This document shows positions 1 to 11,504 of a stretch of DNA of 64,000 nucleotides, piece after piece. A program made the position numbers and the translations under genes. The stretch comes from Icerya purchasi (lineage: Eukaryota > Arthropoda > Insecta > Hemiptera > Monophlebidae). The notes below the pieces were generated by a model that saw nothing but the letters and a program-made list of their open reading frames with translations, was not told the origin of the DNA and searched no databases. The stretch covers positions 384,486,760 to 384,550,759 of the forward strand of contig CM077116.1 in NCBI GenBank assembly GCA_039619475.1. Direction: 5' to 3'. How positions within the stretch are numbered: the first letter of the stretch is position 1; every line of letters starts with the position of its first letter.

Positions 1-245
1 TTATTTCTCCTTCTATTTTTTTGTATTTTTCAATTTTCAAAATTTTCATTATTTCACGAAATCTATTTCACCTACCGTAAGCTCGACAAAAAATTTAGTT
101 TATTCGCGTGCGTCTTCTTTTTTTAGCACTAATAAAAAGCATCCACTCAGCAATAATAGACGACATCACACGAGGTATTTTTAGCCAATCGAAATGAAGC
201 TAATGAGGGCAAGTTACTGACAAAGGAATATTTTTGCATTCATTG

Positions 246-473
246 TTAACCCTTAAATGCCCCCACGTAGAAAAAAGCAAAGGAAAATTATTTATTATAT
301 ATTTCATTTAGAAAGCTTTTGAGCATGCCCAGAAATCCTTGAATATATTTCGAAATATAATAATATTGTATATTACTATAATTTTTTCCTTATCAATTTA
401 ACACGGGGAAGTATTTAAAAATGACTTAAAAGTTAATGTGCATTATAATGCACATGGAACGTTTAAGGGTTAA
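246..473. mobile_element. piggyBac-type MITE with TTAA duplications
   Basis: A 220-bp element (250-469) is flanked by TTAA at 246-249 and at 470-473. The ends are inverted repeats: the left reads CCCTTAAATG, and the reverse complement of the right reads CCCTTAAACG. An inner perfect 18-bp palindrome, TGTGCATTATAATGCACA, lies at 437-454. TTAA target duplication with CCC-starting termini is the signature of the piggyBac superfamily. The element has no coding capacity, so it would depend on a transposase supplied elsewhere. It is probably unrelated in detail to the larger piggyBac derivative near 46.3-47.7 kb, because the termini differ after CCC. Confidence 0.75.
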
Positions 474-534
474 TATCAAGTTGTAAGTAAGAAAAAATTA
501 CTAAAATTTGACAACTCATTCCACGTTCTGTTAT

Positions 535-893
535 TGTCCTTATTATTCGCCTACGCTTTAGTCACACTTTATTACCCTCTTCCCGCTATCGTCTCTCTTT
601 GGTTTCCTCTCCTTATTGTCCGTTCTGATGAAGCGGTTGTCTGCGGTGCCAATCACATTTTCCTTTTGAGTGCCCCGCTCTCTTTCTGCTGAAGGTTCCT
701 CTCTTTATTTACTCCTCTTAAAGCCTTCCTACTTTTTAGCGTGCTTCCTATATATCCTGTCCTTTCCCTCTCAATTTGTTGCCCCTACCATTGGTTTTCC
801 TTTATTTCAGCTATTTCCGATCGAATTAAGTTTTAATTAGTTGACTTTTCTTCCTATTGTTTCCGGGCGAAGGTCCCTGCATGACGAGCTCAA
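535..893 (+). mobile_element. Family L non-LTR retrotransposon, 3' end fragment
   Basis: This is the last ~360 bp of a Family L element. It shows the linker after RNase H, a decayed C-terminal finger region (TCTCCTTATTGTCC followed by TGCCAATCACATTTT), a short hydrophobic C-terminal stretch, and the family 3' end GGGCGAAGGTCCCTG followed by GAGCTC and an A-rich run that grades into the flank. The same block recurs at 21.3, 25.4, 45.6, 47.3 and 56.3 kb. The copy is 5'-truncated and carries stops and frameshifts. The assignment rests on this internal repetition. Confidence 0.7.
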
Positions 894-899
894 AAAGAG

Positions 900-2820
900 A
901 AAGATAAAAAAACGCATTAATCACCAAACGCGAAAACAAAAAAAATTAAAGAAAAAAAAGGACATAAATGAAAAGTTAAAAATATCACAAAAACCGAAAA
1001 AAGGAATACGTAAAAAACCTCTCCCCTTTTTTGCTTTTGTCTAATAACGCGCAGAAATAAAAGAGGTTAGAATGTAACGATTAAAGGAATAAAAGGATAT
1101 TAAGAGCAGTGGACCGACATATCTGAGCCTGAATGTGAGGGAAAATTTTGAGCGTTCCGAAAGGATGTGTCAAAATCGAAATGGATATCACTGAGGTAGG
1201 CCGGAAAGTTTTGTTTAGGATTTTGATTTTAGCGTAGTCAATAACTAATCGAACGTTTTTTAAGTTTTTTAATCATTTAAATGTTTATCGGACTTTTAAC
1301 AGGTCGTATCTCGATTTGACTTTGTTTCGGTATCAATTATATCTGGTTTTTTAATGATTCTGGATTGAAATAAAATCACCCCCTTTTTTCCTTTTTTCGC
1401 TATATTTATAAACGCGAGCAAATTTAATCTGCCCACTGGATATTCTTTTCGGTATTTTACACAAACACGGCTGAACTCCAATGAACGGTGGTAAAATTGT
1501 GAAAGTCTTCTCACCCTTTTCGAAAATTTTATATCCGGAAATCGATTATCAGCTCTGTAGTATATATTACGTGCTGATGAGTGGTTCAGCGAACCCTTAT
1601 TAAGTTAACCTGTTTATCGGTGACTAAACTCTGTACCGGTTGTTTATTAGCGTGCAAGTATTTACTTTAAGATTGGAACTCGCGCGAATCGATTAATATC
1701 GGAAAACGTCGCAGCTACCAATTTAAATCGCTTTTAGACGTTCTAAAAGACCAGCACTTTGCCATCGAATTTAATGCAATTTCGAATGACAACTCTATGG
1801 CCAGTCCGCATAAGCCGTAAACTTTCACAAATTTGGATTGCAAACAAAAGCTAAGGTCTAAAAACGCTTTCGATTTTGTTTGATTCGCGTTTTCTTATCG
1901 TTTCGGTCACGTGAACATTTTAAATCGAGTCTCCGTATATTTATTTCCGTTCTAGCGCAACGGTAAAACAATTGCCCGATTTAATTAACGTACCGGCGAA
2001 CGATCCGCTAAATTCTTGTAAGATTCTACGATTATCAATTTGTTTTCTTGCCATGGTTTTTTTGTCCATTTCCCAGGTTTCTTCTAATTCTTTTTCCCTC
2101 TTCTTTACTACATCGTTCTTCCGCACCTGAGGCAGTCTAACGATAATTACCAATCATTAGAACTGTATGCGGACGATGATGTCTGGGAAAAAACTGTTAT
2201 AATAATTATTCGCAACTAGCAAAATTAGACGGTCGGGGCCGAAACTTGATCTTATTTACTTCAACATGTATGATATATATGTAGTGTGAACAGAGTGAGA
2301 CATCATAAACATGTTCAACCAAGTGAACATTAATAATTAATTGGCTACATATTAATGTTTAAGAATAAAATATCTGCATTAGAGATTTATAAAAGTGTTC
2401 CGTTTACTCGCGGAAATTCATTTATAATAAATTATGTTCATGTGATATACTTGACATTAAAAAATTCTTTAAAATCGTAGAAAAGTCGGCACTGTAAAGA
2501 TTTCAAACGTTGTCTCGATTCATCGCCTCTTTTAAATACAATGCAACAGAATTCACAACGAAGTATTTAAAATTTAAAATTAAAACGAAAAAAAAAGAGT
2601 TCTAACCAATCCGAAGTAACATTTGTCGAACTACTTTTAACGGGACAAATCAAACAGCTGGCAATGTAACTAATCAAAAATATAAGTTCCCGTACGGCTA
2701 CTAGTAGCTTAACATTTTCCTTTGTTTTCTTTCGCATATGATCGCGACATGCTTTGAATTGCCACTAGGAGCGTTTTAATTTCTGATCCGGCTGGTGTAT
2801 CAGATTTTTTTCGGTTTCAA
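900..2820. other. No gene recognised
   Basis: AT-rich DNA with only short ORFs of under about 75 codons, none with a recognisable domain. I saw no terminal repeats or target duplications. The A-rich stretch 896-1010 may include the decayed tail of the preceding Family L copy. Confidence 0.4.
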
Positions 2821-2929
2821 AACTGAATCTTGACGCTTGTTTTTGAAGACGATTCAAACCCGTTTGTCACTACTGTAACGAAATATTTTCCAGCACAACC
2901 ATCGGTATGCAGTAGAAACTATCATAATT

Positions 2930-3320
2930 ACACAGCTATCCTTACGCTCTTCTACTCCGCAGCAACAAGTGGAAACATTTCAAAGTGCGGCAAATCCCCC
3001 TTTAACACGTCGTGCGTATGTCCTTCTTCGTCTATATGGTTTCTAAAGTCTTTGATGATTTCTTCTTTCAGGGTCTTGCGAAGTGAATTGGCCGGCGCGT
3101 CTGTTGCCGTTAACCCCAATTGCCTCTTATTGTTTTTTTCTGAAAATTCTTCCTTGTATCACCGGCATAAAAATACCGTCTTCTTCCCGGATTTTACGTG
3201 ACATATATTTTGTTTTCCTGTTTTTCATATCGTCTACCGTTACTTTCCGTTCTTCTCCTATTCCTTATATGTCCCGTTGGTCATTCTTTCCGTGAGATCA
3301 AAAAGACAAATATTTTCTTT
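2930..3320 (+). mobile_element. Possible Family L fragment (RNase H end and linker)
   Basis: A pyrimidine-rich stretch includes, in one frame, SELAGASVAVNP near 3080-3120. This resembles the EGNE-(V/L)ADSLARVAA motif that closes RNase H in better copies (35.97 kb, 57.6 kb). C/T-rich linker sequence follows. There is no intact frame and no 3' end. The call is tentative because the match is short. Confidence 0.35.
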
Positions 3321-3629
3321 TCATACTCGGCACATCCACGTTGCGCAGAAATATTTCAGGACAGACTATACTAGCATCGCATTATCCTTTTTCGCAGGTT
3401 CGGGTTCATTGTTCGATTTCCAAGCACTTTTTACTTAGGTTATTATTGAAGGCATTTTTCGCCACACCGATTCGTGTCTTTATTTAAAAAAAAAATTAAA
3501 TACAGGATGATGCGCAATAACAAGTAGGATGTTAGGGAAAATTCGAAAATAATACTCAACGAAAAGAAATGGGAAATTCAACGCGTCTTTAAACTTTGCA
3601 GACAACGGAAAAAATTATATTCTCGGGCC

Positions 3630-4420
3630 TACTGTATACAGGGAGGAAGAAAATAAAAAACGAAAACGATAGGAAAATAGCAGTCGAATAGAGTTGAAGC
3701 ATAGACTTAGAGACAGTATACAGCGAACTCAAAAGAAAGAGTCGGGAGAATTAAGATTTAGGTTGAACGAAAATGAATAATTATTAGAACATTCGACACT
3801 AAAACGTGAAATGGAAACTTTTACGCAACGGTAGGAGCTGGTAAGAGCTTTTTCGAAAAACGGAGCGAGACAAACGGCTCAAAGAATAATCGGTCGTTTA
3901 ACCGGGTGCACGGTGCAAATATCTCTCTGTAGAAATGAAGAGGAAAGGACAAATACGATCAGCGAAATAATAATGAAGTAGAACAAATTTTAAGAACGCT
4001 TTTGAGGTCAGAAATAATCAAATGATAGACAAAAAAAGAAAGTGAGAGAATATCGCGGGAAAGTTGATAGTTCGATTGTAAAGATGGAATGGAAAAACAA
4101 AAAGATAAAATCGGGATGGATAAGACGCGAACAAGACCTCTCCAAACTGACAGCGTAAATAGGATACATGGGAAGGAACTAGGAAACTGATTCGGTGCAG
4201 TTCCGGTTTAATTACGATTTGAAGAAGAGCAAATTCTGAAGATACTTTCGGTAAAAAATAGGCTACTAAAGCGGAAAGAAAAGAATAAGAATTTTCCTAG
4301 GTGTAAGATATTTAGCGAAGAAACGTGAAGCAGCAGTACCAGCAGCAAAAGAAAAAAAAAAATATCAAAGGCGATTGGAACGAAAACATATTTCGGTATT
4401 GTTATCACCTCGAAGTAATG
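3630..4420 (-). mobile_element. Family L fragment, antisense
   Basis: Read on the minus strand, 3750-3640 matches the linker between RNase H and the finger seen in the 39.2 kb copy: TTCAACCTAA, then a TCTATGCTTCAACTC block, then TATCGTTTTCGTTT. The purine-rich plus strand up to about 4.4 kb is what an antisense Family L copy would look like. The fragment appears 3'-truncated near 3630 and has no open frame. Its upstream limit is uncertain. Confidence 0.45.
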
Positions 4421-4429
4421 ACTCGGATG

Positions 4430-5790
4430 AAAAATTAATTAGTAAAACTTACAAGCATCATCAAGGTACAACTTAGCGCCGGCTATTTATAAAGACACAA
4501 AACTTGAGAACTTTTTTAGCGCGTCCGAAATATTGTTAATTGCTTCTACAGATCTTCATATTTATCCGGCAAAATATGACGTCGTGCACCGAATTCGGTT
4601 ATGGCGCCGAGAAGTAAACTGTGCCCAGCTGGCGTAAGCTTACGGGCTGAGGACCTTTCACGCTTATAACGTGAAATATTCGTTATTCTCACGTTATTTT
4701 TCCTCGGAGAAAATCGAAAACAAAAGAGTAAAATTCACGTAATAACTCAAAGCAGTCGATGGCCCAAAAAAAAACAGGATAGATAAAAGCCAATGCTCGC
4801 GTATTATGTTGTTACACAATTAACGGGAAAGAGAGTCAAACGGACAAGGAAAACACACCCGAAACTCGACCGCAAAAGCCGTCGTAAAAATTGATCTCGA
4901 CCGGAGGACCGAAGTAATTTTTGCAGCCTACGAATTTTTATCGATAATCCCCTTCTCCTCTCCGGTAGTGTCGAAAATAAAGTGCAGAAAGGACACACCA
5001 GCAACCCGAAAAAAGTTGACTAAACTTGCGTAAAAATTTCATACTGCTCAGACTCTTTATTGAAATTTCAGTTCGGATTTATACGATGGTTTTCTCTGGT
5101 TGCTCTACGATAGTTGCATAAAATAACATTAAATATCCGCAAGCGCTTCATTAAACATTAAAATCAAACGGGCCGTGAAAACTCCTTGCCGATGTTCCTC
5201 CACCATTTTTGAAAAACACCCGAGACCCTCGGGCAGCGCCGTTTTCTGTAGTCGTTCGGTCTAGCCCCGATAACCGCTAAGATTTTAGATTATAATTACC
5301 GAAATATTGAATTACAAAGAAGATTTAGAAACGTAAATGATTAGGCGCACTGTCACAAAATGATCAATTCGAAATATTATACCGAACATATATATAAATA
5401 ATAAAATTATCGAAAAAAAAAGCATACAAATCATTGATTTTTTTTATGATAATTTCAATATTTATATGTTCGACATAATATTGCGAATTAATTATTTCGT
5501 GAAATATGATATATATATATATCATATATACATATAGTGTTGCCGACAGTCATTCAACTTTATATTATGCATTTCGGTAGTAGCTGCGATCGGATAGGCA
5601 ATATTCGAATTTGCCTTCGTAGAAATGATCGACGTGTATTTCCTATATAAACTAGCTCTAAAGGCATATTATACGGTGTGAAGTTACTTAACCGATGTAA
5701 CGAATAATTCCATTTATTTCACAGTTATGTTTCGACTACATAATTTATTTTCATTTCGTATTTTTATAGAGTAATTTAAAAAAGTGAGTG
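4430..5790. other. No gene recognised; short (TA)n
   Basis: No ORF with domain similarity. A short TATATA tract lies at about 5508-5532. The remainder is AT-rich sequence with no repeat partner that I could see in the window. Confidence 0.4.
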
Positions 5791-5792
5791 TG

Positions 5793-6660
5793 TAGCGTAA
5801 AAAAATGTTTTTTTACAATAAATAAATACCGATACTTGAAGGTTTATTATAAAAATTTAATAAAAATGCACTAAAAAATAAAAAACAATTACTCCGGATA
5901 AGAAAATATATTTCAGAGTGATATACCTTTAAGTGGTGACATTATCGTAATTCTTGTACAACATTAAAACCTTAATTAGAGCCGGCATCAAATTCATATT
6001 ACAATATCTAGGAACAATTTAATGAGCATTTAATGCAGTTTTTAATTATTATTTTAATATGTAATATGAATCCTACTCTAATTAAGGTTTTAATGTTGTA
6101 CAAGAATTACGATAATATCACCACTTCTCTGAAATATATTTTCTTATCCGGAGTAATTAATTTTTAGTTTTTCAGTGCGTTTTTGTTAGATTTTTATAAT
6201 AAACCTTGAAGTCGTCGCGATAGCCTAGTTGCTAGAGCGCTTGACTTCCGTTGCGGAGGTCACGGGTTCGATCCCGAGCGACGACAGAACTTATTGCAAG
6301 AATTATAAATAAATATTCGCTAATAATTCAATCACGTGGAAAGCAATGGCAAACCACCACGTACAACATCATATGCGCGCTAGTTAGTACACAGCAGACA
6401 CACATAGGGCTGGACTTTTGTAAAACGATGTAAATCAAACGACTATTATCAGTTCCGAGTGTAGTCTTGCATGTGTACACATTCGTACTGCAAATAACAA
6501 TTGCTATGAACACACACTATGCCTATGTCTGTACAGCTGAGATGTACGAATAGGTAGTCGCCGACGCTCAGGAATTAAGTATGGCACTATAAAGAAGAAA
6601 GAAGAATAAACCTTCAAGTCGGTATTTATTTTTTGTAAAAAACGAATTTTATTTTACAAT
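5793..6660. mobile_element. Palindromic (foldback) element split by a SINE
   Basis: The left arm, about 5793-6015, is an imperfect inverted repeat of 6040-6211 plus 6619-6660. Matching blocks include CCTTAATTAGAG/CTCTAATTAAGG, TTGTACAACATTAAAACC with its complement, ACTCCGGATAAGAAAATATA with its complement, and TTGAAGGTTTATTATAAAAA with its complement. The apex is near 6020. The right arm is interrupted by SINE-1 (6212-6604), and the arm resumes after the SINE duplication. Removing the SINE gives a roughly 470-bp near-palindrome with no coding capacity, consistent with a foldback-type MITE. The superfamily is unknown and no outer target duplication was identified. Confidence 0.7.
6212..6604 (+). 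mobile_element. SINE-1, tRNA-derived SINE, copy A
   Basis: A 393-bp element starts with a 73-nt tRNA-like head (6212-6284). Its ends TCGTCGC and GCGACGA can pair as an acceptor stem. The head holds an A-box-like TAGCCTAGTTGCTAGAG and a good B box, GGTTCGATCCC, at 6265-6275. The body contains CACGTGGAAAGCAATGGCAA and is shared with the copy at 26.7 kb, ending near GGCACTATAAAG. A 14-bp target duplication brackets it: AATAAACCTTGAAG (6198-6211) and AATAAACCTTCAAG (6605-6618), one mismatch. SINEs of this kind are transcribed by RNA polymerase III from the internal boxes and retroposed by a partner LINE. The partner is not identified here. Confidence 0.85.
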
Positions 6661-6889
6661 TTTTAGCGTTATACTTGAATTTTTTTCTTGTTAAAAATCA
6701 ATTTTTTTTTCACATCATTCTCCATACCTTATACTTAAAAAAAAAAAATCGATTTCTTTATTTTGAACTGCATTTCCACGGTATAGAAGCATCGAAAGCT
6801 ATATTTCCATGGTAATTTGGCAAATAATCATGAATGAAAAAATAAATATAAAAAAAAAAAAAACGAAGCTAAATCTAACCCGACGGTGA

Positions 6890-7150
6890 AACCAATCATG
6901 TATGAAAAGTATCCAAAAAGCTTCAATTTCCCGCATTATTAAGGATAACTCAAAAACTACCGGTCAGATCTTGATCAAATTTAAATGAGATCACATCAGA
7001 AGCACTAGCTTTCAAATAAAAGAAGAATCATCAAAATCGGTTCATCTAGAGGAAAGCTCTGAGGTAACACACATAAAAAAAATAAAAAAAAAATAATAAT
7101 TACAGTCGAATTGAGAACCTTTTCGTTTTTTTGAAGTCGGTTAAAAATAT
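6890..7150 (+). repeat. Dispersed-repeat 3' end with AACCxxxTTTTGAAGTCGG motif
   Basis: The stretch contains CAAAATCGGTTCATCTAGAG, an A-rich run, then GTCGAATTGAGAACC and TTTTTTGAAGTCGGTTAAAA. From memory, this closing motif recurs at the 3' end of retroelement-derived repeats in many insect genomes. That recollection could not be checked here. No duplication or coding region was seen. Confidence 0.4.
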
Positions 7151-7349
7151 TTCAGGAAATAAACAGTTTATTAACGTTCGAAGAATGTCTTGTGATTTTT
7201 TTGAAAAATAATACTAGTTGCCCGAACACATAACGAATTAGAAAAAAGTTAAAACGTCGAAAAAATTCTACGTACGATTTAGCCGAATTGTGTAACAGTG
7301 TAAGATACTATACTATACGTAATACTCTATTCCGCTTCTAGTTAATTTA

Positions 7350-7590
7350 AAGCATTTTTTTTGTTTGTTTTTTTTTTGTTTTTTTTGGCTCGACAACCAG
7401 GAAACTTTACCCAGAAACAATCACAAGAGGAAATGAATGAGATATATTTTGATATGTTTGGACGACTTGAAAACTTCAAATGTCAAAAAGCATTATCTTC
7501 ATCTCGTATAATAGAGATATTGAAATATAAAACAACCGGGCAGACAGAAAAGAGGGGAAAAACTTTTAACGAAAATATGTGCCGCTAAAA
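7350..7590 (-). mobile_element. Family L 3' end, antisense
   Basis: The plus strand shows a T-rich run (about 7355-7387), then GGCTCGACAACCAGGAAAC and TTTACCCAGAAACAATCA. This is the reverse complement of the family 3' end and its poly(A) tail. About 100-200 bp of decayed 3' sequence follows, including ATATATTTTGATA, which is shared with the 25.4 and 47.3 kb copies. The copy is strongly 5'-truncated. Confidence 0.6.
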
Positions 7591-7599
7591 GTAGGGTAC

Positions 7600-9350
7600 T
7601 AATTTAAAAATATTACCGATCCCGTTTTTGGATTGGAAAACAGAATTTACAATATCACACTTTAAAAGACGGTATAATATCAAAAAGCTCCTTGTCGTTT
7701 AAGATATCGCCTCAAAATGCACTTTATTAAAACTTTCGAAAAAATATTATTAAAATTCTGTACGAACCAACGTCAAGAAGAAAGAACAACTGTGTTCTTG
7801 TCGCCATCACTGCCGTGTGTGCTTTCGTAACAAGCTGTGTTCTACGGCTAAGTTTTTAAAAGTGGATTCGTCTGATCGAAAAGCTGGGCGGAAAGGTAAG
7901 ACTGATGAAAATTAACATTTCATCAGCGGCCATCGAATCCGAATTCAGTTAGCGAAAAATCGACTAGACTGATAGCATGTGCGCCTGACACATCCTTCAC
8001 CTTGCCATCATTCACACTTGGCGGCCCTGCTCTGTGACAGACTCTCGTGACTAACTGCGGAGCATGCAGCAAGTTCATTTCCGGCGAGCGCGTCGTTTCT
8101 GCTTTATTCAGATCGCGACTGATGCGAAGAAAATGACAAAAGAAAAAAGAAAAAAAAAAAAAAGGAGCGAAGATAAGAAAAAAGAAAAGAAATATCTAAA
8201 GAAAGATGCGTGCTCCATTATCGCCGTCGATGGAATCTCGAGCGAGCGCAGAATCTGAGCGAGCCTAGTTCATCTAAAAACTTATCGTGCTGGAACCGTC
8301 ATGACTTCGCTTTCGCCATTTATGTCATTCGCTTTTTCTCATCACGAAGACAGCTCCGGCTCGTCCGTAGTATGTGTGGAATAACCGTTAATCGCTTTGC
8401 CGCGTTTAATTGCTTACAACCTCCTCCCCAACACTGAGACTTCGTAGACACGCGTGTGCGATCTCGTCATTTTCGTTTACGACCGAACGAGCCCATTTCG
8501 TCCTGTCCGCCGTGCGCTATCGTCGAATGACTTTACCCGTCCGCCTGACCGGCCTGTCTGCACCGTGTGCGGCGCAGGTCTTAATGGGCCGTGTAAATTA
8601 ATGCACTTCTACCGGGAAATATTCCACGTTTACTTCGGAGGTCAATATATGGAACTAGCTCGGAAGAAGCGAGAAACAGAAATCGAAATGCAAACAAAAA
8701 TGCATAATAGGAGGAAGTACTCATCAAAACAGCTTCGGCCAGTAAGAAGAGTGCAACAGTGTTGCTGCATCCTATTACGAAGTCATCGATGGAAAGTTCT
8801 TCTTTGTTTTGTTTTGTTTTGTTTTGTTTTTTTTCCCCATAATAATAATGGATTCTTTATTGATATTCCAGTCATGTGCAGTGGTCATTTCGCTCTGCCT
8901 CCGCAGGCGTACACCCTATCTGCATTCCGTTTGCTTGGCAACAGTAGCCGAAGCGTTTTCGCGCCATTTTCACGTGTCCATTATAGACAAACACGCTCGT
9001 TGCCGGAGAAATTAGAAGAACCTCTTCGCTACGAATTACGCATTCAATTATTGCATAAACATTACGCAATAGCGGTGGCTTCTTCGCGCTCCGATCATTC
9101 CGATAAATTCGCATTTTATTTACACTTCGAAGGATTTTAATTTTCATAACGGACTTACTAAGAAACAGGCTTATTATTATTATGTCCGGCATACGTGATC
9201 TGAAAGGAAATCAATGGCGCTCTGCGAAAAAACATTTCGAATTTTCCAACGACCCCTCTGACGTAGTTCTTCTGGAGAATAAAATTAAATTGGACTAAAA
9301 ATTGAACTAAAAATTGGACTAAAAATAGAAAAATAAACGGAATAATCATA
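7600..9350. other. Unassigned region, locally GC-richer
   Basis: From about 7.9 to 9.1 kb the sequence is less AT-rich than its surroundings and has many CpG dinucleotides. I recognised no domain, splice-bounded exon or repeat. It includes an A/G-rich patch near 8140-8210 and a TTTTG repeat at about 8805-8830. It could be single-copy host DNA. Confidence 0.35.
8454..9140 (+). CDS. Uncharacterised 228-codon ORF, probably fortuitous
   Basis: This is the longest ATG-started ORF not explained by a transposable element (228 codons). It contains RPVCTVCGAGLNGPCKLMHF with a CxxC pair. It also contains a run of alternating C, F, V and L residues that is simply the translation of a TTTTG repeat, and an Arg/Lys-rich stretch. 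I see no known domain, signal peptide or consistent composition. A comparatively GC-rich stretch has fewer stop codons, so an ORF of this size can arise by chance. I lean towards non-coding. Confidence 0.15.
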   Translation: MCDLVIFVYDRTSPFRPVRRALSSNDFTRPPDRPVCTVCGAGLNGPCKLMHFYREIFHVYFGGQYMELARKKRETEIEMQTKMHNRRKYSSKQLRPVRRVQQCCCILLRSHRWKVLLCFVLFCFVFFPHNNNGFFIDIPVMCSGHFALPPQAYTLSAFRLLGNSSRSVFAPFSRVHYRQTRSLPEKLEEPLRYELRIQLLHKHYAIAVASSRSDHSDKFAFYLHFEGF

Positions 9351-9359
9351 ACAATATTA

Positions 9360-9850
9360 AACATATCTGGACTACATTCATATTCGCTAATCGGGCAACA
9401 CAACCAGTCTTACCAACTTATTCGGTAAAACAGTTAAAATATCGTATAGAGCAAACAACTTATATAATCGCTTAATTAATACTAATAAATTAATAAATAC
9501 AGATAAATGTAATAAATCTCGTATATGTAAGATTAAATGTAATATACATGCAACAAAATATATATGTACATGTAGGACAAACGCATCGTACAATAGATAA
9601 ACGAACATATGTGTATTGCCGCAATTAGACATATGGACGTGTACATAAATCGCATCTATCGCAGAGCATATTATTATTATTAAACATAAATTAAAATTAA
9701 ACATTGAAGACGATTTAGAAATAATAAAATATATAACTAATAACAATTTACTAAACAGCGCTGAAACATATTGTATTAATAAATTTAAGAACATTTTAAT
9801 TAATAATAATCTAAAATCATAAATAATAATCCACTGTTTAAGATTAACGT
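9360..9850 (+). pseudogene. Penelope-like element, GIY-YIG endonuclease remnant
   Basis: The plus strand, with frameshifts and stops, reads segments typical of the region between RT and endonuclease in Penelope-like retroelements: VKISYRANNLYNRL, then NTDKCNKSRICKIKCN, then IYVHVGQTHRTIDKR, then AEHIIIIKHKLKLNIEDDLE. The KCNKSRICKIKC and (Y)VGQT blocks correspond to the G(I/V)Y and Y(I/V)G parts of the GIY-YIG nuclease that Penelope proteins carry at the C terminus. The copy is 5'-truncated, with no RT core visible. A terminal motif at 9949-9976 follows in the same orientation. A 187-codon ORF on the opposite strand across this region is its antisense shadow. Confidence 0.65.
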
Positions 9851-9944
9851 TTAATTGTAATGTATCCGATATATATGGAATGAGATTAATTATTGTAATT
9901 AGGACACATTTGTATTTATTTATCATTAACTTTAATTTTATTAT

Positions 9945-9985
9945 TGTCATGATTAATGTAACTCCGAAACATGTCGCGGTGTTTA
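9945..9985 (+). ncRNA. Penelope terminal motif resembling a degenerate hammerhead ribozyme
   Basis: Just downstream of the Penelope coding remnant lies TGATTAATGTAACTCC followed by GAAACATGTC. Penelope-like elements are known to carry hammerhead motifs in their terminal repeats: a CTGANGA box, stem II, GAA, and a very short palindromic stem III before the cleavage C. Here GAA-ACATGT-C is intact, but the CTGANGA box and stem II have decayed, so it is unlikely to be active. Confidence 0.35.
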
Positions 9986-10429
9986 TTATATTTTTTTGTC
10001 ATTCGTGTTTTTACGTGTATTTAATAAATGTTAATGCAGACAAAGGGACATGAACTTTTGTAACCTGAATTTGTGTTCATATAATTATAGCGCGTAAATT
10101 AAGTGAACTTTTAACCTTTACAAATTTCTCGAAATGCACAAAAACAAATTATAATCTACACACGTAACAGTATTACAGATATCACAGAATAATCAAGCAG
10201 GAGAGAACACGCGAGTAGGAATGCTTATTATTTTCGAGCTAATTTTGATAATACTTCTGATAGGAATTTGTCGGTTTAAATTTTCAACATTAACGGGAAG
10301 AAAGCAAATTAATTTTAAAAAAAAAGCATTCGTGTATATGGTAGTATAGCACCATCGAATGAAGTTTGAAACAAAAACATTCTAATACTAAAATCAGTAT
10401 TCTGTTGGAAAACTAGGAATTTGAGGGAG

Positions 10430-11110
10430 GCGGTCTCCGATATATTGGTTAAGAACAATGGAAAGGAAAGTGTCATATCACATCTTTATGCGATCAAAAA
10501 TCGCGGACAAGAAGAGAAAGGAAAAAAAGATCAAAGCCTTCGCTATAAGGAGTTGGGAGATCGATTAGTGAAGGTGGCGAGTAGTCAGCGGCGATAAAAG
10601 AGTATCCGAAAAAAATCTACAATCAACGTCACATATAAAAAAAAAAAAGAAGTAGAAGGGGAAAAATGAAGAAGATATAAATGAGAAACGGAAAAAAGCG
10701 TAGACGACAAATTACAGTGAGGGGTGAACGCTGCAGCGAAGGAAAGTTGAGAAACCAACGATGAAGCTCTACGGTTGAATAAATAGAAATCAGGATTTAA
10801 GAATAAAAAGAAATAAAAGAGTTAGTCCGTAATTTAGAGTGAGCGACTGCAGAGATGAATGAGATGTTGTTGCATTCGAAAACACTAAGAAATCTTCTGC
10901 TAGAAGAAGCTAAACAGCTAGCCTATCTGCTGAGTCATTGCCCTCGATAGAATCCAGGCATCCCCCCGTAAGAAATTAATTTTTTATACAGTGACGAAAG
11001 AACAGACTATGAAGTAGAGAACGTATGAGAAGAATTATATAGTCAGTAGAATAGCGGGAAAGATGAAGTACCTACTTCGAAAATCTGACGTAATGTGGAC
11101 ATTCTGACTG
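10430..11110 (-). mobile_element. Family L copy, RNase H end to finger region
   Basis: On the minus strand, SIEGNDSADRLAV near 10920-10960 matches the RNase H closing motif (GIEGNE-AD-L). The linker follows, then FICDVDCRFFSDTLLSPL near 10590-10630, corresponding to the CDADHVFFECSSL finger segment of better copies. SAIFDRIKM near 10480-10510 is the C-terminal end (ISDRIKI elsewhere). Reading frames are broken in several places, and the 3' terminal motif is only faintly visible near 10430. Confidence 0.55.
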
Positions 11111-11459
11111 ATCAAAAATAAATAAATAAGGAGGAAATAGACTCAGCGTAGAAAATTGAACAGAAAGAAGGGCGTTATGGGAAGCACCTTATTTTAATAA
11201 CTTTTGCGATGATGATCGTTACTCATTGTAAACAATTTTCGGACATGACTGTGTGTGTAAATATTATATATATTTAATTTTGTAGTTTCGAAATATTACA
11301 CAGAGTAACCGGTAACCGTCATCAGAAAAATCCTTCCCAAATGTCCGGAAATAAATACATATTTCATACACAATTGGATCTAAAAAATTTTCATCAGATT
11401 CTGTTTTGTATGCAGTGCAAGCGTGTTATATACTATCTACTTATTTTTTCACGTCATTC

Positions 11460-11460
<1 letters not shown>

Positions 11461-11502
<42 letters not shown>
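11461..11502. repeat. (AT)n microsatellite
   Basis: About 21 uninterrupted AT dinucleotides. The tract gives a spurious Tyr-Ile repeat in the surrounding short ORF. Confidence 0.95.

Positions 11503-11504
<2 letters not shown>

Noticed and set aside
6212..6284. Functional tRNA gene
   Set aside because: Acceptor ends pair and the B box is good, but the D and anticodon arms are irregular, the same head starts a second 390-bp repeat, and target duplications bracket the whole repeat.
8454..9140. 228-codon ORF as a confident host gene
   Set aside because: No domain, a homopolymer-like segment from a TTTTG repeat, and GC-rich context that lengthens random ORFs. Kept only as a low-confidence entry.
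9387..9950. 187-codon minus-strand ORF, hydrophobic
   Set aside because: It is the antisense of the Penelope GIY-YIG remnant. The hydrophobic composition comes from complementing A-rich coding sequence.
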